From Pedobacter sp. ASV28 (lineage in GTDB: Bacteria; Bacteroidota; Bacteroidia; Sphingobacteriales; Sphingobacteriaceae), in the NCBI RefSeq assembly GCF_016428855.1, contig NZ_JAELTN010000010.1, positions 47,867-111,866 on the forward strand: a stretch of DNA of 64,000 bases, given 5' to 3'. The position numbers and the translations under genes were made by a program. The notes under the pieces were generated by a model. The model did no database searches. It saw only the letters and a list, made by a program, of their open reading frames with translations, and was not told where the DNA came from. This document shows, one piece after another, positions 9,852-18,374 of this stretch (its first letter is position 1; each line of letters starts with the position of its first letter).

Positions 9852-11699
9852 TTATCGCAACTCTAGCACCAATGTACTTGTTGCTGGAACTTTGATGTTT
9901 GAAATATTGTTGAGCACCTCATCAGTCACTATGTTTTTAGCGCTGGTGGAGCTTAAAATCCTTTCTGCAAAACGTATGGTAGGTAATGTCTTTTCTTCAG
10001 TATTACTGTTCATAATGACCATGATGGTTTTATTGTCATTGTACCTGAAGTACACATATATACCATCTTCCGGAATAAACTGCATCATTTTTCCCGTTTG
10101 TAGCACCTCGTTATTTTTACGGAAATTGGCTAGTTTTTTCACATAATTAAAGGCCTCATTTTCCTTATCTGTTCTACCTGAGGCGGCAAACTTGTTACTT
10201 TTGTCGCCCTCCCATCCTCCAGGAAAATCGTTGCGTACCAAACCATCTGGATTGGCATAGTTTTTCATCAATATTTCAGTTCCATAGTAGAACTGTGGAA
10301 TACCTCTTGTGGTGAGCAGCCAAGCAATGCCCGATTTATATTTGTTAAAATCTTCGCCTACTACAGAATAAAAGCGGCTGATATCATGATTATCCAAGAA
10401 AACCACATTACGGGTAGGATCTTTATATAGATAGTCATTGGCGAAAACATTATAAAGCCTTACTACCCCATCCATCCATCCAAATTTTCCGTTTAACGCC
10501 TCGTTAATGCCCCAAAGCGCCTGAAAATCTGTTACCCCCTGTAACTTGGTATCTATTCCCTGATTGATTTTGTTCCCTTCGGTAAAATAGGCCTGGTTTG
10601 GGACGCCATGTACCCAAGTTTCACCAAAAAATGTGAATCTAGGATATTCAGCAGTAATTTTCTGTGCCCAATCTGCCATAAACTTTAGGTCGTTGTAGGC
10701 ATAGGTATCTAACCTAAATCCATCCAAGCCCGCATATTCTATCCACCAGATGTGACTTTGGGTGAGGTAATTTTGTACAAAAGCATTGTTTTGGTTTAAG
10801 TCGGCCATGTGCCTATCAAACCAACCATTTACCATTAGATCTTTATCTTTTTTAGAGACATAGGGATCCATATGAACCTGCTCGCGATAGGTAGTTTTGG
10901 TATAATTAGGCCATTGGTGTACCCAATCTTTCATGGGCATGTCACTAATCGTAAAATGTTCCGTTCCAAAATGATTATGCACCAAGTCTTTGATCATCTT
11001 CATTCCACGTTTATGGCATTCTGCTGTTAACTTTTTATATAATTCATTGGTACCCAATCGACTGTCAATTTTATAATTATCTGTGTTGGCATAACCATGA
11101 TAGGAAGTTTTCGATTGATTATTTTCCAATATGGGATTTAACCAAAGTGTAGTTACCCCTAGTTCCTGTAAATAATCTAGATGGTCAATGATACCCTGTA
11201 TATCGCCACCATGGCGATAGAATATACTATCCCGATTTAAGGCGGTCTCATTCATTCCCTTCACCACATCGTTAGTTTTATCGCCATTGGCAAAACGATC
11301 TGGCATGATCAAATAGATAAAATCTTTCGTGGTAACACCCTGAAATTGTTTAACGTCTTTAAGCCTTTGCTTAAGCTCATAACTGAATTCGGCCTGTTTT
11401 TTTCTCTTGACACTAAATATAATAGGAAACCTTCCAGGCTTTACATTTGCAGCCAATTCCAGGTCTAGGAACAGATAATTTGGATTTTCCACCTGATGAA
11501 CTTTTACCAAGCTCACTCCTTTATAATTAATGGTTACCTTATTTTGGGCTATGTTTTGTCCATGTACCAATAACTGAAGTTTGGAATTATGCATACCTGC
11601 CCACCAAAATGAAGGTTCAATACGTGCTAACTTTGGAAGCTGCGCAAACAACCCCATGCTCCAAAAAAGGGCAAAAATGATGGCATATAATTTATTCAT
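9852..11699 (-). CDS. Periplasmic GH13 neopullulanase/cyclomaltodextrinase-like enzyme (SusA-like)
   Basis: A 615-residue enzyme with a signal peptide (ALFWSMGLFAQ, cleavage near residue 20), an N-terminal beta-sandwich (about 22-115) of the neopullulanase/cyclomaltodextrinase type and a GH13 barrel. Catalytic residues are Asp331 (GFRLDTYAY), Glu360 (FFGETWVHG) and Asp439 (FLDNHDISR). It lacks a lipobox and so is probably soluble in the periplasm, where it would cut imported maltodextrins, the role of SusA in Bacteroides. It lies 11 bp downstream of the GH31 gene and 15 bp before pgmB in one operon. Confidence 0.9.
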   Translation of the reverse strand: MNKLYAIIFALFWSMGLFAQLPKLARIEPSFWWAGMHNSKLQLLVHGQNIAQNKVTINYKGVSLVKVHQVENPNYLFLDLELAANVKPGRFPIIFSVKRKKQAEFSYELKQRLKDVKQFQGVTTKDFIYLIMPDRFANGDKTNDVVKGMNETALNRDSIFYRHGGDIQGIIDHLDYLQELGVTTLWLNPILENNQSKTSYHGYANTDNYKIDSRLGTNELYKKLTAECHKRGMKMIKDLVHNHFGTEHFTISDMPMKDWVHQWPNYTKTTYREQVHMDPYVSKKDKDLMVNGWFDRHMADLNQNNAFVQNYLTQSHIWWIEYAGLDGFRLDTYAYNDLKFMADWAQKITAEYPRFTFFGETWVHGVPNQAYFTEGNKINQGIDTKLQGVTDFQALWGINEALNGKFGWMDGVVRLYNVFANDYLYKDPTRNVVFLDNHDISRFYSVVGEDFNKYKSGIAWLLTTRGIPQFYYGTEILMKNYANPDGLVRNDFPGGWEGDKSNKFAASGRTDKENEAFNYVKKLANFRKNNEVLQTGKMMQFIPEDGIYVYFRYNDNKTIMVIMNSNTEEKTLPTIRFAERILSSTSAKNIVTDEVLNNISNIKVPATSTLVLELR

Positions 11700-11710
11700 G
11701 TTAATTTGTC

Positions 11711-14152
11711 TTAGTATTTAATCTCAAATCGGGTGCTAATGTTTTCCAGTATTACGCTTTTTACCTTACAACCTTCTATAGGACTAGCTGTACCTTGTGG
11801 GTCGAAGCGTGAAATTGGATTAAGAAAGGAAAGAAAATCATCTTTTAAGGTCTTACCTGCATTAATTTTATCGATTGCCGTAAATCCATGAAAAACAACT
11901 TTTAACTTTGTAAATTTTGACTTGAAGCTCCCTTCTACTTTGTCAAAAACGATCTGTTTTTTTACTGCATCATAGATAATGTTTCTTTTATAGAAATCTC
12001 CTTTTTCATAATTATAGCTCTCTCCATCATCTTCATAATAATTAAAGCTATTATTGAGCTCTCCTTTATAGATATGGATCACTAAAGTATCTGTTGGTTT
12101 TTCTGCAGTGGTTTGCACCAACGATTGCATGGGCACAATGCTGCTTTCTTTCACAAAGACTGGTAGTTTGTGCAGATTCAAACGTATAATTTTTTCGGTA
12201 TCGCCTTGCTCTTGCTCATCATTGTAGAGGTTATACCACCTTCCTTGTGGAAAGTAAATATTTCCAAAATCTTTTGTACTCTCGAAAGGTGCAACCAAAA
12301 AGGCCTGTCCGAACAAAAACTGATTTTGAAACTGTGTATTATACACTTTTGGCTCAAATGTATAATCGATGGCCAGACTACGTACCACGGGCAAGCCTTT
12401 ATTTACGGCTTCATTAAATGTAGCGTATAGATAGGGCAATAAATGATAGCGCAAATTGATATAGTTTCTGGAGATCTCGGTTACTTCTTCACCATAGCTC
12501 CAGGGCTCTGAAGATTTGGTATTTACTGCGGTATGGTTACGAAAATAGGGGTTAAATGCACCTATTTGTATCCAACGGGCATATAAGCTCACCGAGGGGT
12601 TGCCAGTAAAACCACCAATATCCATACCTGTAAAAGCAACTCCGCTCACACCTAAACTGCTCATTAATCGCACCCCCAACAACATATGGTCCTCTTCAGA
12701 ACGATTATCACCGGTCCAAATGGCGGTATAACGTTGTAAACCTGCATAACCTGCCCTCGTTAAATTAAATGGACGTTTGTGGGTGGCCGCTATGGCCCCC
12801 TCAAAGCTGGCCCTTGCCATTTGCATACCATATACATTATGCGCTTGTTTGTGGCTTGCCAAAGCACCATCGTAATTAAAAATAATGTTCGATGGCATTT
12901 TTTGTCCCCAACTGGCAATTTCATTCATATCATTCCAAATGCCATCCACACCAGTATTGGAAAAAAAACTGATTTTTTCTTTCCACCAATCCCTACCCTT
13001 AACCGCGGTAAAATCGGGAAAATGACACCAGCCCGGCCAAACCTGTGCCGTAAAATCGCTACTGTCTGGATACTTTACAAAAACCCCCTTTTTAACGCCA
13101 TCTTCATAGGCATCATAGCCTTTTTCTACTTTAATACCAGGATCAACAATTACCGTTGTCCTAAGCCCCATGGCATTTAATTTCTTATTCATGGCCAAGG
13201 GATCACCAAATCTCGTTTTGTCCCAAGTAAATAATTTATACTGGTCCATATAATGGATGTCCAACGTAATCCCATCTGCCGGAATTTTCTTTTCCCGCAA
13301 GGTTTGTGCTATACGCATCACTTCTGTTTCCGGATAGTAGCTATACCTATTTTGTTGATAGCCCAAACTCCATAAAGGGGGCATTTTCATACGACCTGTT
13401 AAAGTGGTATAAGAACCAATGATATCGGCTAATTTTTTATGATAGATGAAATAATAGTTCAATTCGCCACCCTGAGCTGAAAAAGAGGAAAAACGATTGT
13501 TGCTAGCGCCAAAATTAAAATCAGTTTGATAAGTATTATCTAAGAAGATACCATAATTCAGTCCATGATGAATGCCGATATAAAAAGGAATAGAAGAATA
13601 TAATGGATCTTGGCCTGTGGAGTAACCAAAGGCATCATAGTTCCAATTGGTATAACCATTTCCCCTCCTATCAAGATTGCCTGTTTTTTCTCCCAATCCA
13701 ATAAAACGTTCTGCTTCCTGCATATGCTTATAAGCCGTAGCCTCCTCGGCAACCCAAGAATGCTGCAGACCCTTTTCATCTTCATTAATCACTTTTCCAT
13801 CTAAGGTATAAAAGGTTATTGCAAAAGGTTTTTTGCTAATAGTCGTGCTTAATGAATCGGTTAGGATGGTTATCTTTTTGTCATCTTGCTTAATGCTGCA
13901 CTTCGTTTGCTGCGGCGGCATAACTACTGCATAAGAAAAATCATTTCCCAGTATTTTTTTATCTAATCTTACCCTAATTATACTGGGACTGAAAATAGTG
14001 ATCTCGCCATAGGCATGGTCGGTCTGGAAAGTTATTTTTTGTTTTTCTATGTTAACGGTTTTGATATTTCCAGCAACTAAAACAGGACTATTTTGCGCAT
14101 CGGCACTAAGCGCAATAACAAAGCAAAAGAGATAGAAAAAAAGTCGTTTCAT
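11711..14152 (-). CDS. Secreted GH31 alpha-glucosidase
   Basis: An 813-residue enzyme with a signal peptide ending near residue 19 (ALSADAQ). It contains the GH31 N-terminal galactose-mutarotase-like domain, the barrel, a proximal C-terminal beta domain and a DUF5110-like end. The nucleophile is Asp408 in GIWNDMNE and the acid/base is Asp482 in WTGDNRSEEDH. It should release glucose from non-reducing ends of maltodextrins in the periplasm. In the classical Bacteroides sus operon this job belongs to the GH97 SusB, so GH31 appears to substitute for it here. It is the first enzyme gene after the lipoprotein block and is preceded by an intercistronic stem-loop at 14170-14207. Confidence 0.93.
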   Translation of the reverse strand: MKRLFFYLFCFVIALSADAQNSPVLVAGNIKTVNIEKQKITFQTDHAYGEITIFSPSIIRVRLDKKILGNDFSYAVVMPPQQTKCSIKQDDKKITILTDSLSTTISKKPFAITFYTLDGKVINEDEKGLQHSWVAEEATAYKHMQEAERFIGLGEKTGNLDRRGNGYTNWNYDAFGYSTGQDPLYSSIPFYIGIHHGLNYGIFLDNTYQTDFNFGASNNRFSSFSAQGGELNYYFIYHKKLADIIGSYTTLTGRMKMPPLWSLGYQQNRYSYYPETEVMRIAQTLREKKIPADGITLDIHYMDQYKLFTWDKTRFGDPLAMNKKLNAMGLRTTVIVDPGIKVEKGYDAYEDGVKKGVFVKYPDSSDFTAQVWPGWCHFPDFTAVKGRDWWKEKISFFSNTGVDGIWNDMNEIASWGQKMPSNIIFNYDGALASHKQAHNVYGMQMARASFEGAIAATHKRPFNLTRAGYAGLQRYTAIWTGDNRSEEDHMLLGVRLMSSLGVSGVAFTGMDIGGFTGNPSVSLYARWIQIGAFNPYFRNHTAVNTKSSEPWSYGEEVTEISRNYINLRYHLLPYLYATFNEAVNKGLPVVRSLAIDYTFEPKVYNTQFQNQFLFGQAFLVAPFESTKDFGNIYFPQGRWYNLYNDEQEQGDTEKIIRLNLHKLPVFVKESSIVPMQSLVQTTAEKPTDTLVIHIYKGELNNSFNYYEDDGESYNYEKGDFYKRNIIYDAVKKQIVFDKVEGSFKSKFTKLKVVFHGFTAIDKINAGKTLKDDFLSFLNPISRFDPQGTASPIEGCKVKSVILENISTRFEIKY

Positions 14153-14169
14153 TTATCGAAGAAGTGAAA

Positions 14170-14207
14170 CACATCCAAAAATTGAGCAAGTTCAACTTCT
14201 GGATGTG
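14170..14207 (-). promoter_or_regulatory. Intercistronic stem-loop between the SusE-like and GH31 genes
   Basis: An 8-bp perfect inverted repeat (CACATCCA at 14170-14177 with TGGATGTG at 14200-14207) encloses a loop that itself contains a TTGA/TCAA pairing. It lies in the only sizeable gap (67 bp) inside the sus operon. It lacks a strong U-run, so an mRNA-processing or attenuation element fits better than a full terminator. It could set lower expression of the enzymes relative to the binding proteins; this is inference. Confidence 0.5.
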
Positions 14208-14219
14208 CTCTTAGCTATT

Positions 14220-15686
14220 TTATTGATTATAAAAAATATACTCGGAAGTTAAATCGTTAAAAAAGATCTTATAATTACCTGTTTTAACAAATAGATTATT
14301 TCCATCTCTTACCCCTACTCCATACTTGCGATTTACATCAGCTGCTGAAGTGCCCCAATTCACATCCCAACCTGTAGCAATTCTAAATTTAAGTTCGCTG
14401 TCTTGATCAAATCGTTGGGTAACTTGCCAGATATGAGGATTAAATGTTGTTTTGGTCATTGCATTGATATCGCCCCAACCATTAAAACCTCCAATAATAC
14501 CAATTGAGGCATATACAGTAGCAGATGAGGCATTATAGGCCACCATAGAAAAAGTAAGTGCCTTGATATCTATCTTGACTGTATAATATCCTGCGGTGGT
14601 TACCTGAAATGTTCCAGGATCGGGGTCGGCACTTTGTGGCTTTACGGCCACGCCACCACTTCCGTTGCTACCATATTGTGTATTCCAACTTCCAACCGTT
14701 GTGATAAACTTGAATTCACCACTTTGCAAATAACCAGTATAGGTATACAAATTAGAGTTAGCCAAATCCCTAAACATATAAGTTGGATTACCATTATCCC
14801 ACTGGTGTTCACTGGCCGAACCTACCATAAACAGGTTAACCTCCCTGATTATGCTCAAATCATTTACATAATCGGCGTATTTCTTTACGTTACCCGAAGT
14901 AGCTTCTACAGTCCATTGTAATTTTGCCGGAGCTGCCTGATCGGTAAAACCTTTGGAGGTCAGCAACAAGTCCAATGCCTGATGGCTGATGGTAAAGGTA
15001 GAATCCAATCCTGCATTATTAGAAGCCACTTCGTAAATTGGGGCATCAAAACTTCCCCCCTCAGCAACCAATTTTAGTTTATAGGTAGTTGGATTGGCTG
15101 ATTTTCCAGGAAAAGCCTTTTGCCACTTAAAAGTAAACAGATCTACTGTTGAATTGGGGTTGACCACTATACTTGTAGGAGAGGAAACGGGGCCATATAA
15201 CAGAAAATTACTAATGCCGTCACCAAATCTGGTAATGGCGATATTATAGCTTGTACCAGCCATTTCTTTCTTGCTTCCATTATCGGCCCTTACATTCCAA
15301 ATCAAATCTGTCTTGGTGCCTTCGGCAACATTCTTCGCTTTAAGTAGATCGTCCAATTGCTTTTGGGTAAGAGTTAACTTATTGCTTTTTCCATTATCAT
15401 CGGCTGGCACTTCCAACAAAGGTTGTGTCAAAGACCCCGTTTTTAATGCAGCAATAAAAGTATAAGTGGGTGCGGTTGATACGCCAGGTTTAGCGGCAGC
15501 CCAAGTAATACGTATTTGGGCATTAGGTGTAGCACTGTTCAATACCAAAATGGCATTGTTATCAGGTGTAGTTAGGTTAAAGGTGCCTAAAGCCTCCCCT
15601 TTAACGCTTTCATCAAAATTGATTTTTTTACACCCACCAATTATTACTGATAATGACAGTAATAAATGAAATAGTTTATTCTTCAT
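14220..15686 (-). CDS. SusE/SusF-like starch-binding outer-membrane lipoprotein
   Basis: A 488-residue lipoprotein (lipidated Cys19, VIIGGCKK). The N-terminal half consists of two SusE-type Ig-like repeats (about 30-155 and 165-280, with shared phrases such as LDDLLKAKNVAEG and LDLLLTSKGF). The C-terminal half holds two starch-binding modules rich in Trp (about 288-380, NLFMVGSASEHQWDNG; and about 392-488, SIGIIGGFNGWGD). There are no catalytic residues. It should hold starch at the surface for the SusCD porter. It sits with susC and susD, in the usual sus gene order. It is one protein here where Bacteroides has SusE and SusF. Confidence 0.85.
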   Translation of the reverse strand: MKNKLFHLLLSLSVIIGGCKKINFDESVKGEALGTFNLTTPDNNAILVLNSATPNAQIRITWAAAKPGVSTAPTYTFIAALKTGSLTQPLLEVPADDNGKSNKLTLTQKQLDDLLKAKNVAEGTKTDLIWNVRADNGSKKEMAGTSYNIAITRFGDGISNFLLYGPVSSPTSIVVNPNSTVDLFTFKWQKAFPGKSANPTTYKLKLVAEGGSFDAPIYEVASNNAGLDSTFTISHQALDLLLTSKGFTDQAAPAKLQWTVEATSGNVKKYADYVNDLSIIREVNLFMVGSASEHQWDNGNPTYMFRDLANSNLYTYTGYLQSGEFKFITTVGSWNTQYGSNGSGGVAVKPQSADPDPGTFQVTTAGYYTVKIDIKALTFSMVAYNASSATVYASIGIIGGFNGWGDINAMTKTTFNPHIWQVTQRFDQDSELKFRIATGWDVNWGTSAADVNRKYGVGVRDGNNLFVKTGNYKIFFNDLTSEYIFYNQ

Positions 15687-15694
15687 ATCAATAA

Positions 15695-16465
15695 TTAATT
15701 AAAAGTTAAATAAGCGACTTCTACAACAGGGCCACTAGTTGCTGTATTTCCTCCATTTGCATCTTTAAGATTTCCCGTAAACTGATAGCTGAATTTTGAC
15801 AACACCGTTCCCGATGGGATGGTGACCAAACGATCGGGAATAAAGGAATAGGCATACAGTTTATCCGTTTCCTTTTTGGCAATCATATCTACCCTTCTGG
15901 CAAATTCATTCCCTGCTGCATCATAAAAAACAATGGTTACCTTCACATCAAATAACCGTTGCAAAGATTGTTCTGTAGCCAGATCTTGATGAAAATAGAC
16001 TGTAGCCATGTCTGTTTGATCTAACTTGGCAGGAAAAACCCTAAATTGGGTTGGAACAAACACCAATGGATCGAACTTATAAGGCTTATAATCTGGGGTT
16101 TGTTTGCTACCATCTTTTGTTTTGGCCAAAAAACCAAAATTGATCAGCTCTGCCGGGCTCTGGCCAAACAGGGTGGTGCCTGTAAATTTGAAAGTAAATT
16201 TATTGGTTGCAATCTTGGTGAATTTCGCGGCATCGGAAGAATTCCCCCATTGCCCATTTACCAAACCGTCCTTCCCTCCCCCTACACCATCGTTGGAAAA
16301 AGTCCAGATATAAATATCATCTATACCTGCCAAAGGAGTTCCAGTTACATCAAGTGTAATGGTTACTTCATCTTCAGCAGTAAATGTGACTGGACTAAAA
16401 GTTACCTGCGAAAAAGCCCACAGTGTACTTAAACTAAATATAATTGATAATATTAACTTCTTCAT
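15695..16465 (-). CDS. Secreted protein of the sus locus, function unknown
   Basis: A 256-residue protein when started at the ATG at 16465, which begins MKKLILSII and a clean signal peptide ending at SFSQ-like WAFSQ. An upstream ATG at 16492 would overlap the preceding gene by 20 bp, and another at 16471 is possible. The mature part looks all-beta, with Trp/Tyr-rich stretches (IYIWTFSND, NGQWGNSSD) like a carbohydrate-binding or Ig-like module repeated twice. There is no lipobox and no catalytic motif I recognise. It lies 8 bp before the SusE-like gene and downstream of susCD, so a periplasmic or surface glucan-binding role is a guess from context. Confidence 0.72.
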   Translation of the reverse strand: MKKLILSIIFSLSTLWAFSQVTFSPVTFTAEDEVTITLDVTGTPLAGIDDIYIWTFSNDGVGGGKDGLVNGQWGNSSDAAKFTKIATNKFTFKFTGTTLFGQSPAELINFGFLAKTKDGSKQTPDYKPYKFDPLVFVPTQFRVFPAKLDQTDMATVYFHQDLATEQSLQRLFDVKVTIVFYDAAGNEFARRVDMIAKKETDKLYAYSFIPDRLVTIPSGTVLSKFSYQFTGNLKDANGGNTATSGPVVEVAYLTFN

Positions 16466-16472
16466 AACCATA

Positions 16473-16970
16473 TTACTTTTTGGTAAACTCATATTGATAG
16501 GAAAGGATCACTTTTCCATTAATTGATTTATTTCTCACCAGATAGAGCTTGCCACTACTCAAACCTGTATAAGAACCTAATGACAAAGCATTAGTAACGG
16601 TCCCATTTTTTAAGGCAATGGTTGTGGGAGCCAAATTTTGATCTACCGACCAGTTGCCAGAAGTTAAATCCACAATTTTGGGAGCATTACCATTGGTAAT
16701 GGTAAAGGTCGAAGGATTCCCCAAAGCGTCTAACTGTAAAGCAATGACCAGATCCTTATAGGCATATACATTGGTAATGTCCAATTCCTTATAGGGAAAG
16801 CCCTTTGTTTTAGCGTCTTGATCTACCTGTACTACTTTAGTAAGCCCCCAAGTACCCTGCAATTGTTTAACCACTGCTACATTACTGGTTATCGGACCAA
16901 ACTTCTCTGGCTTGCATCCGAAAAAAGCAACGGTGCAAAGTGCTATTAATAAATATTTTAATGCTTTCAT
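16473..16970 (-). CDS. Small lipoprotein, DUF5004/lipocalin-like, in the sus operon
   Basis: A 165-residue lipoprotein with lipidated Cys19 (CTVAFFGCKP). The mature part begins with the LQGTWGLTKVVQVD signature seen in DUF5004/lipocalin-like Bacteroidota lipoproteins, which form small beta-barrels; the end VILSYQYEFTKK is typical of such a barrel. It lies 11 bp after susD and adjacent to the secreted protein at 15695. There are no catalytic residues. A binding or scaffold role in the starch-uptake complex is inferred from position only; the family call is from motif resemblance. Confidence 0.72.
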   Translation of the reverse strand: MKALKYLLIALCTVAFFGCKPEKFGPITSNVAVVKQLQGTWGLTKVVQVDQDAKTKGFPYKELDITNVYAYKDLVIALQLDALGNPSTFTITNGNAPKIVDLTSGNWSVDQNLAPTTIALKNGTVTNALSLGSYTGLSSGKLYLVRNKSINGKVILSYQYEFTKK

Positions 16971-16981
16971 ACGATTTATTT

Positions 16982-18355
16982 TTAGTTACATCCTCCTTCA
17001 GGATTGCGTACAAAACTGGTATTACTTGAAATTTCTCCCTGTGGAAACTGCAACACCAATCCATTACAATTCCAAGCTGCACCTCGTTTATCTATGTTTT
17101 CTCCCCTAGCGCCTATACGTTTGATTTCGTACAAACGATCTCCTTCCGCCACCATTTCTATTGCTCGTTCAAATCGGGCGTTGGTTTTAACAAGTAAAGC
17201 CGATGAACCTACAGGAATACTTTTGGTACCAGCGTATGCCCGGTTTAGAATATCATTAATATCACCTATAGCCACGTTCAGGTTCTCATTACGCTCTGCA
17301 GCAGATTCGGCCCTAATCAATTTCATATCGGTAAGGTGAATCACAGAAACATTAAACCTTTCCTTATTATATTTTGTGGTGGGTATTTCTCCCGGATACT
17401 TCACAATATTAAACCATGCTTTTCTAATATCATTAGGCGTATTCACCGCACTATAGACCGCGGCGGTAAACCGAAGGGTAGGTAAATTAAAATCCGATCT
17501 GAATTGCCCTCGCAATTCTCCTCCTGTATCATAAGAACCAACGGTATTTACGATCTGAAAAATGGCCTCTGTACTTTGCCCTTCTGAAAATCTTTTTGAA
17601 TAATCGGTTTCAAAAGTAAATTTGCCACTTGAGATCACTTGATTGGCATAATTATAGGCATTGGCAAAATCATTCATCGAGAAATATACCTTGGCCAATA
17701 AAGCTTTTGCCGCCCATTTGGTCGGATATCCCGGGTTTACATCGTTCATTTTATTCTCTGCAATTTTAAGGTCGCTTATAATGAGGTCATAAACCTGTTT
17801 AACCGTTGCCCTTACCCCTGCGTCCTTAGCTGTGCTTATTCTCAAAGGCACCCCCAAGTGATCATTATTAGCAGAATAACCATAGGGTTGTGCAAATAGC
17901 CTCACAGAAATAAAGTGGGCAAAAGCCCTTACAAATCTTGCCTGACCTTCCAGGTCGTCCCTTTTTGCAGCAGTAACCTCTAAATTTTCCAAGACAGTAT
18001 TGGCCCTAAAATTGGCCTGATAGATCTCGGTATAGAAATTATTTTTATAATCACCAAAAACCGAAGTTTTTCTACCATAGATTTCTCCAAAATCGCCAGA
18101 AAGCAGGTTTCCCTGAATCTGATCGGCCATTAATTCAGAAATGACCTGATATCTTCCTCCAAACACATTCCCGCCACCCAAAATTTGATAGGCCGAATTC
18201 ATGACTGCAGCAACACCAGCTTCATCTTTAAGCGCCTCTGCTTTGGTAACCACATTCAGCGGTGGAGCATCCAAAAATTTCTTACATCCGGCAAAGGCCG
18301 ATAAGCATAGAAGAAAAATTAGCCCCTTTATAAATAGTTGTGAAATAGTTTTCAT
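16982..18355 (-). CDS. susD: SusD/RagB-family starch-binding lipoprotein
   Basis: A 457-residue outer-membrane lipoprotein (Cys24, SAFAGCKKFLDAPP, the typical SusD start). It has the N-terminal SusD-like domain with TPR-like helices (VYDLIISDLKIAENKM, WAAKALLAKVYFSM) and the C-terminal RagB region (LTDMKLIRAESAAERN, RAIEMVAEGDRLYEIKR). It forms the lid over the SusC channel and presents glycan to it. It lies 19 bp downstream of susC in the same operon. Substrate is inferred as starch from the surrounding GH13, GH31 and GH65 genes. Confidence 0.95.
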   Translation of the reverse strand: MKTISQLFIKGLIFLLCLSAFAGCKKFLDAPPLNVVTKAEALKDEAGVAAVMNSAYQILGGGNVFGGRYQVISELMADQIQGNLLSGDFGEIYGRKTSVFGDYKNNFYTEIYQANFRANTVLENLEVTAAKRDDLEGQARFVRAFAHFISVRLFAQPYGYSANNDHLGVPLRISTAKDAGVRATVKQVYDLIISDLKIAENKMNDVNPGYPTKWAAKALLAKVYFSMNDFANAYNYANQVISSGKFTFETDYSKRFSEGQSTEAIFQIVNTVGSYDTGGELRGQFRSDFNLPTLRFTAAVYSAVNTPNDIRKAWFNIVKYPGEIPTTKYNKERFNVSVIHLTDMKLIRAESAAERNENLNVAIGDINDILNRAYAGTKSIPVGSSALLVKTNARFERAIEMVAEGDRLYEIKRIGARGENIDKRGAAWNCNGLVLQFPQGEISSNTSFVRNPEGGCN

Positions 18356-18374
18356 CCTTAATATTCTTTAGTAA

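Noticed and set aside
12779..13180. 133-codon forward frame within the GH31 gene
   Set aside because: It is fully antisense to strongly supported catalytic motifs of GH31 and encodes no recognisable domain.
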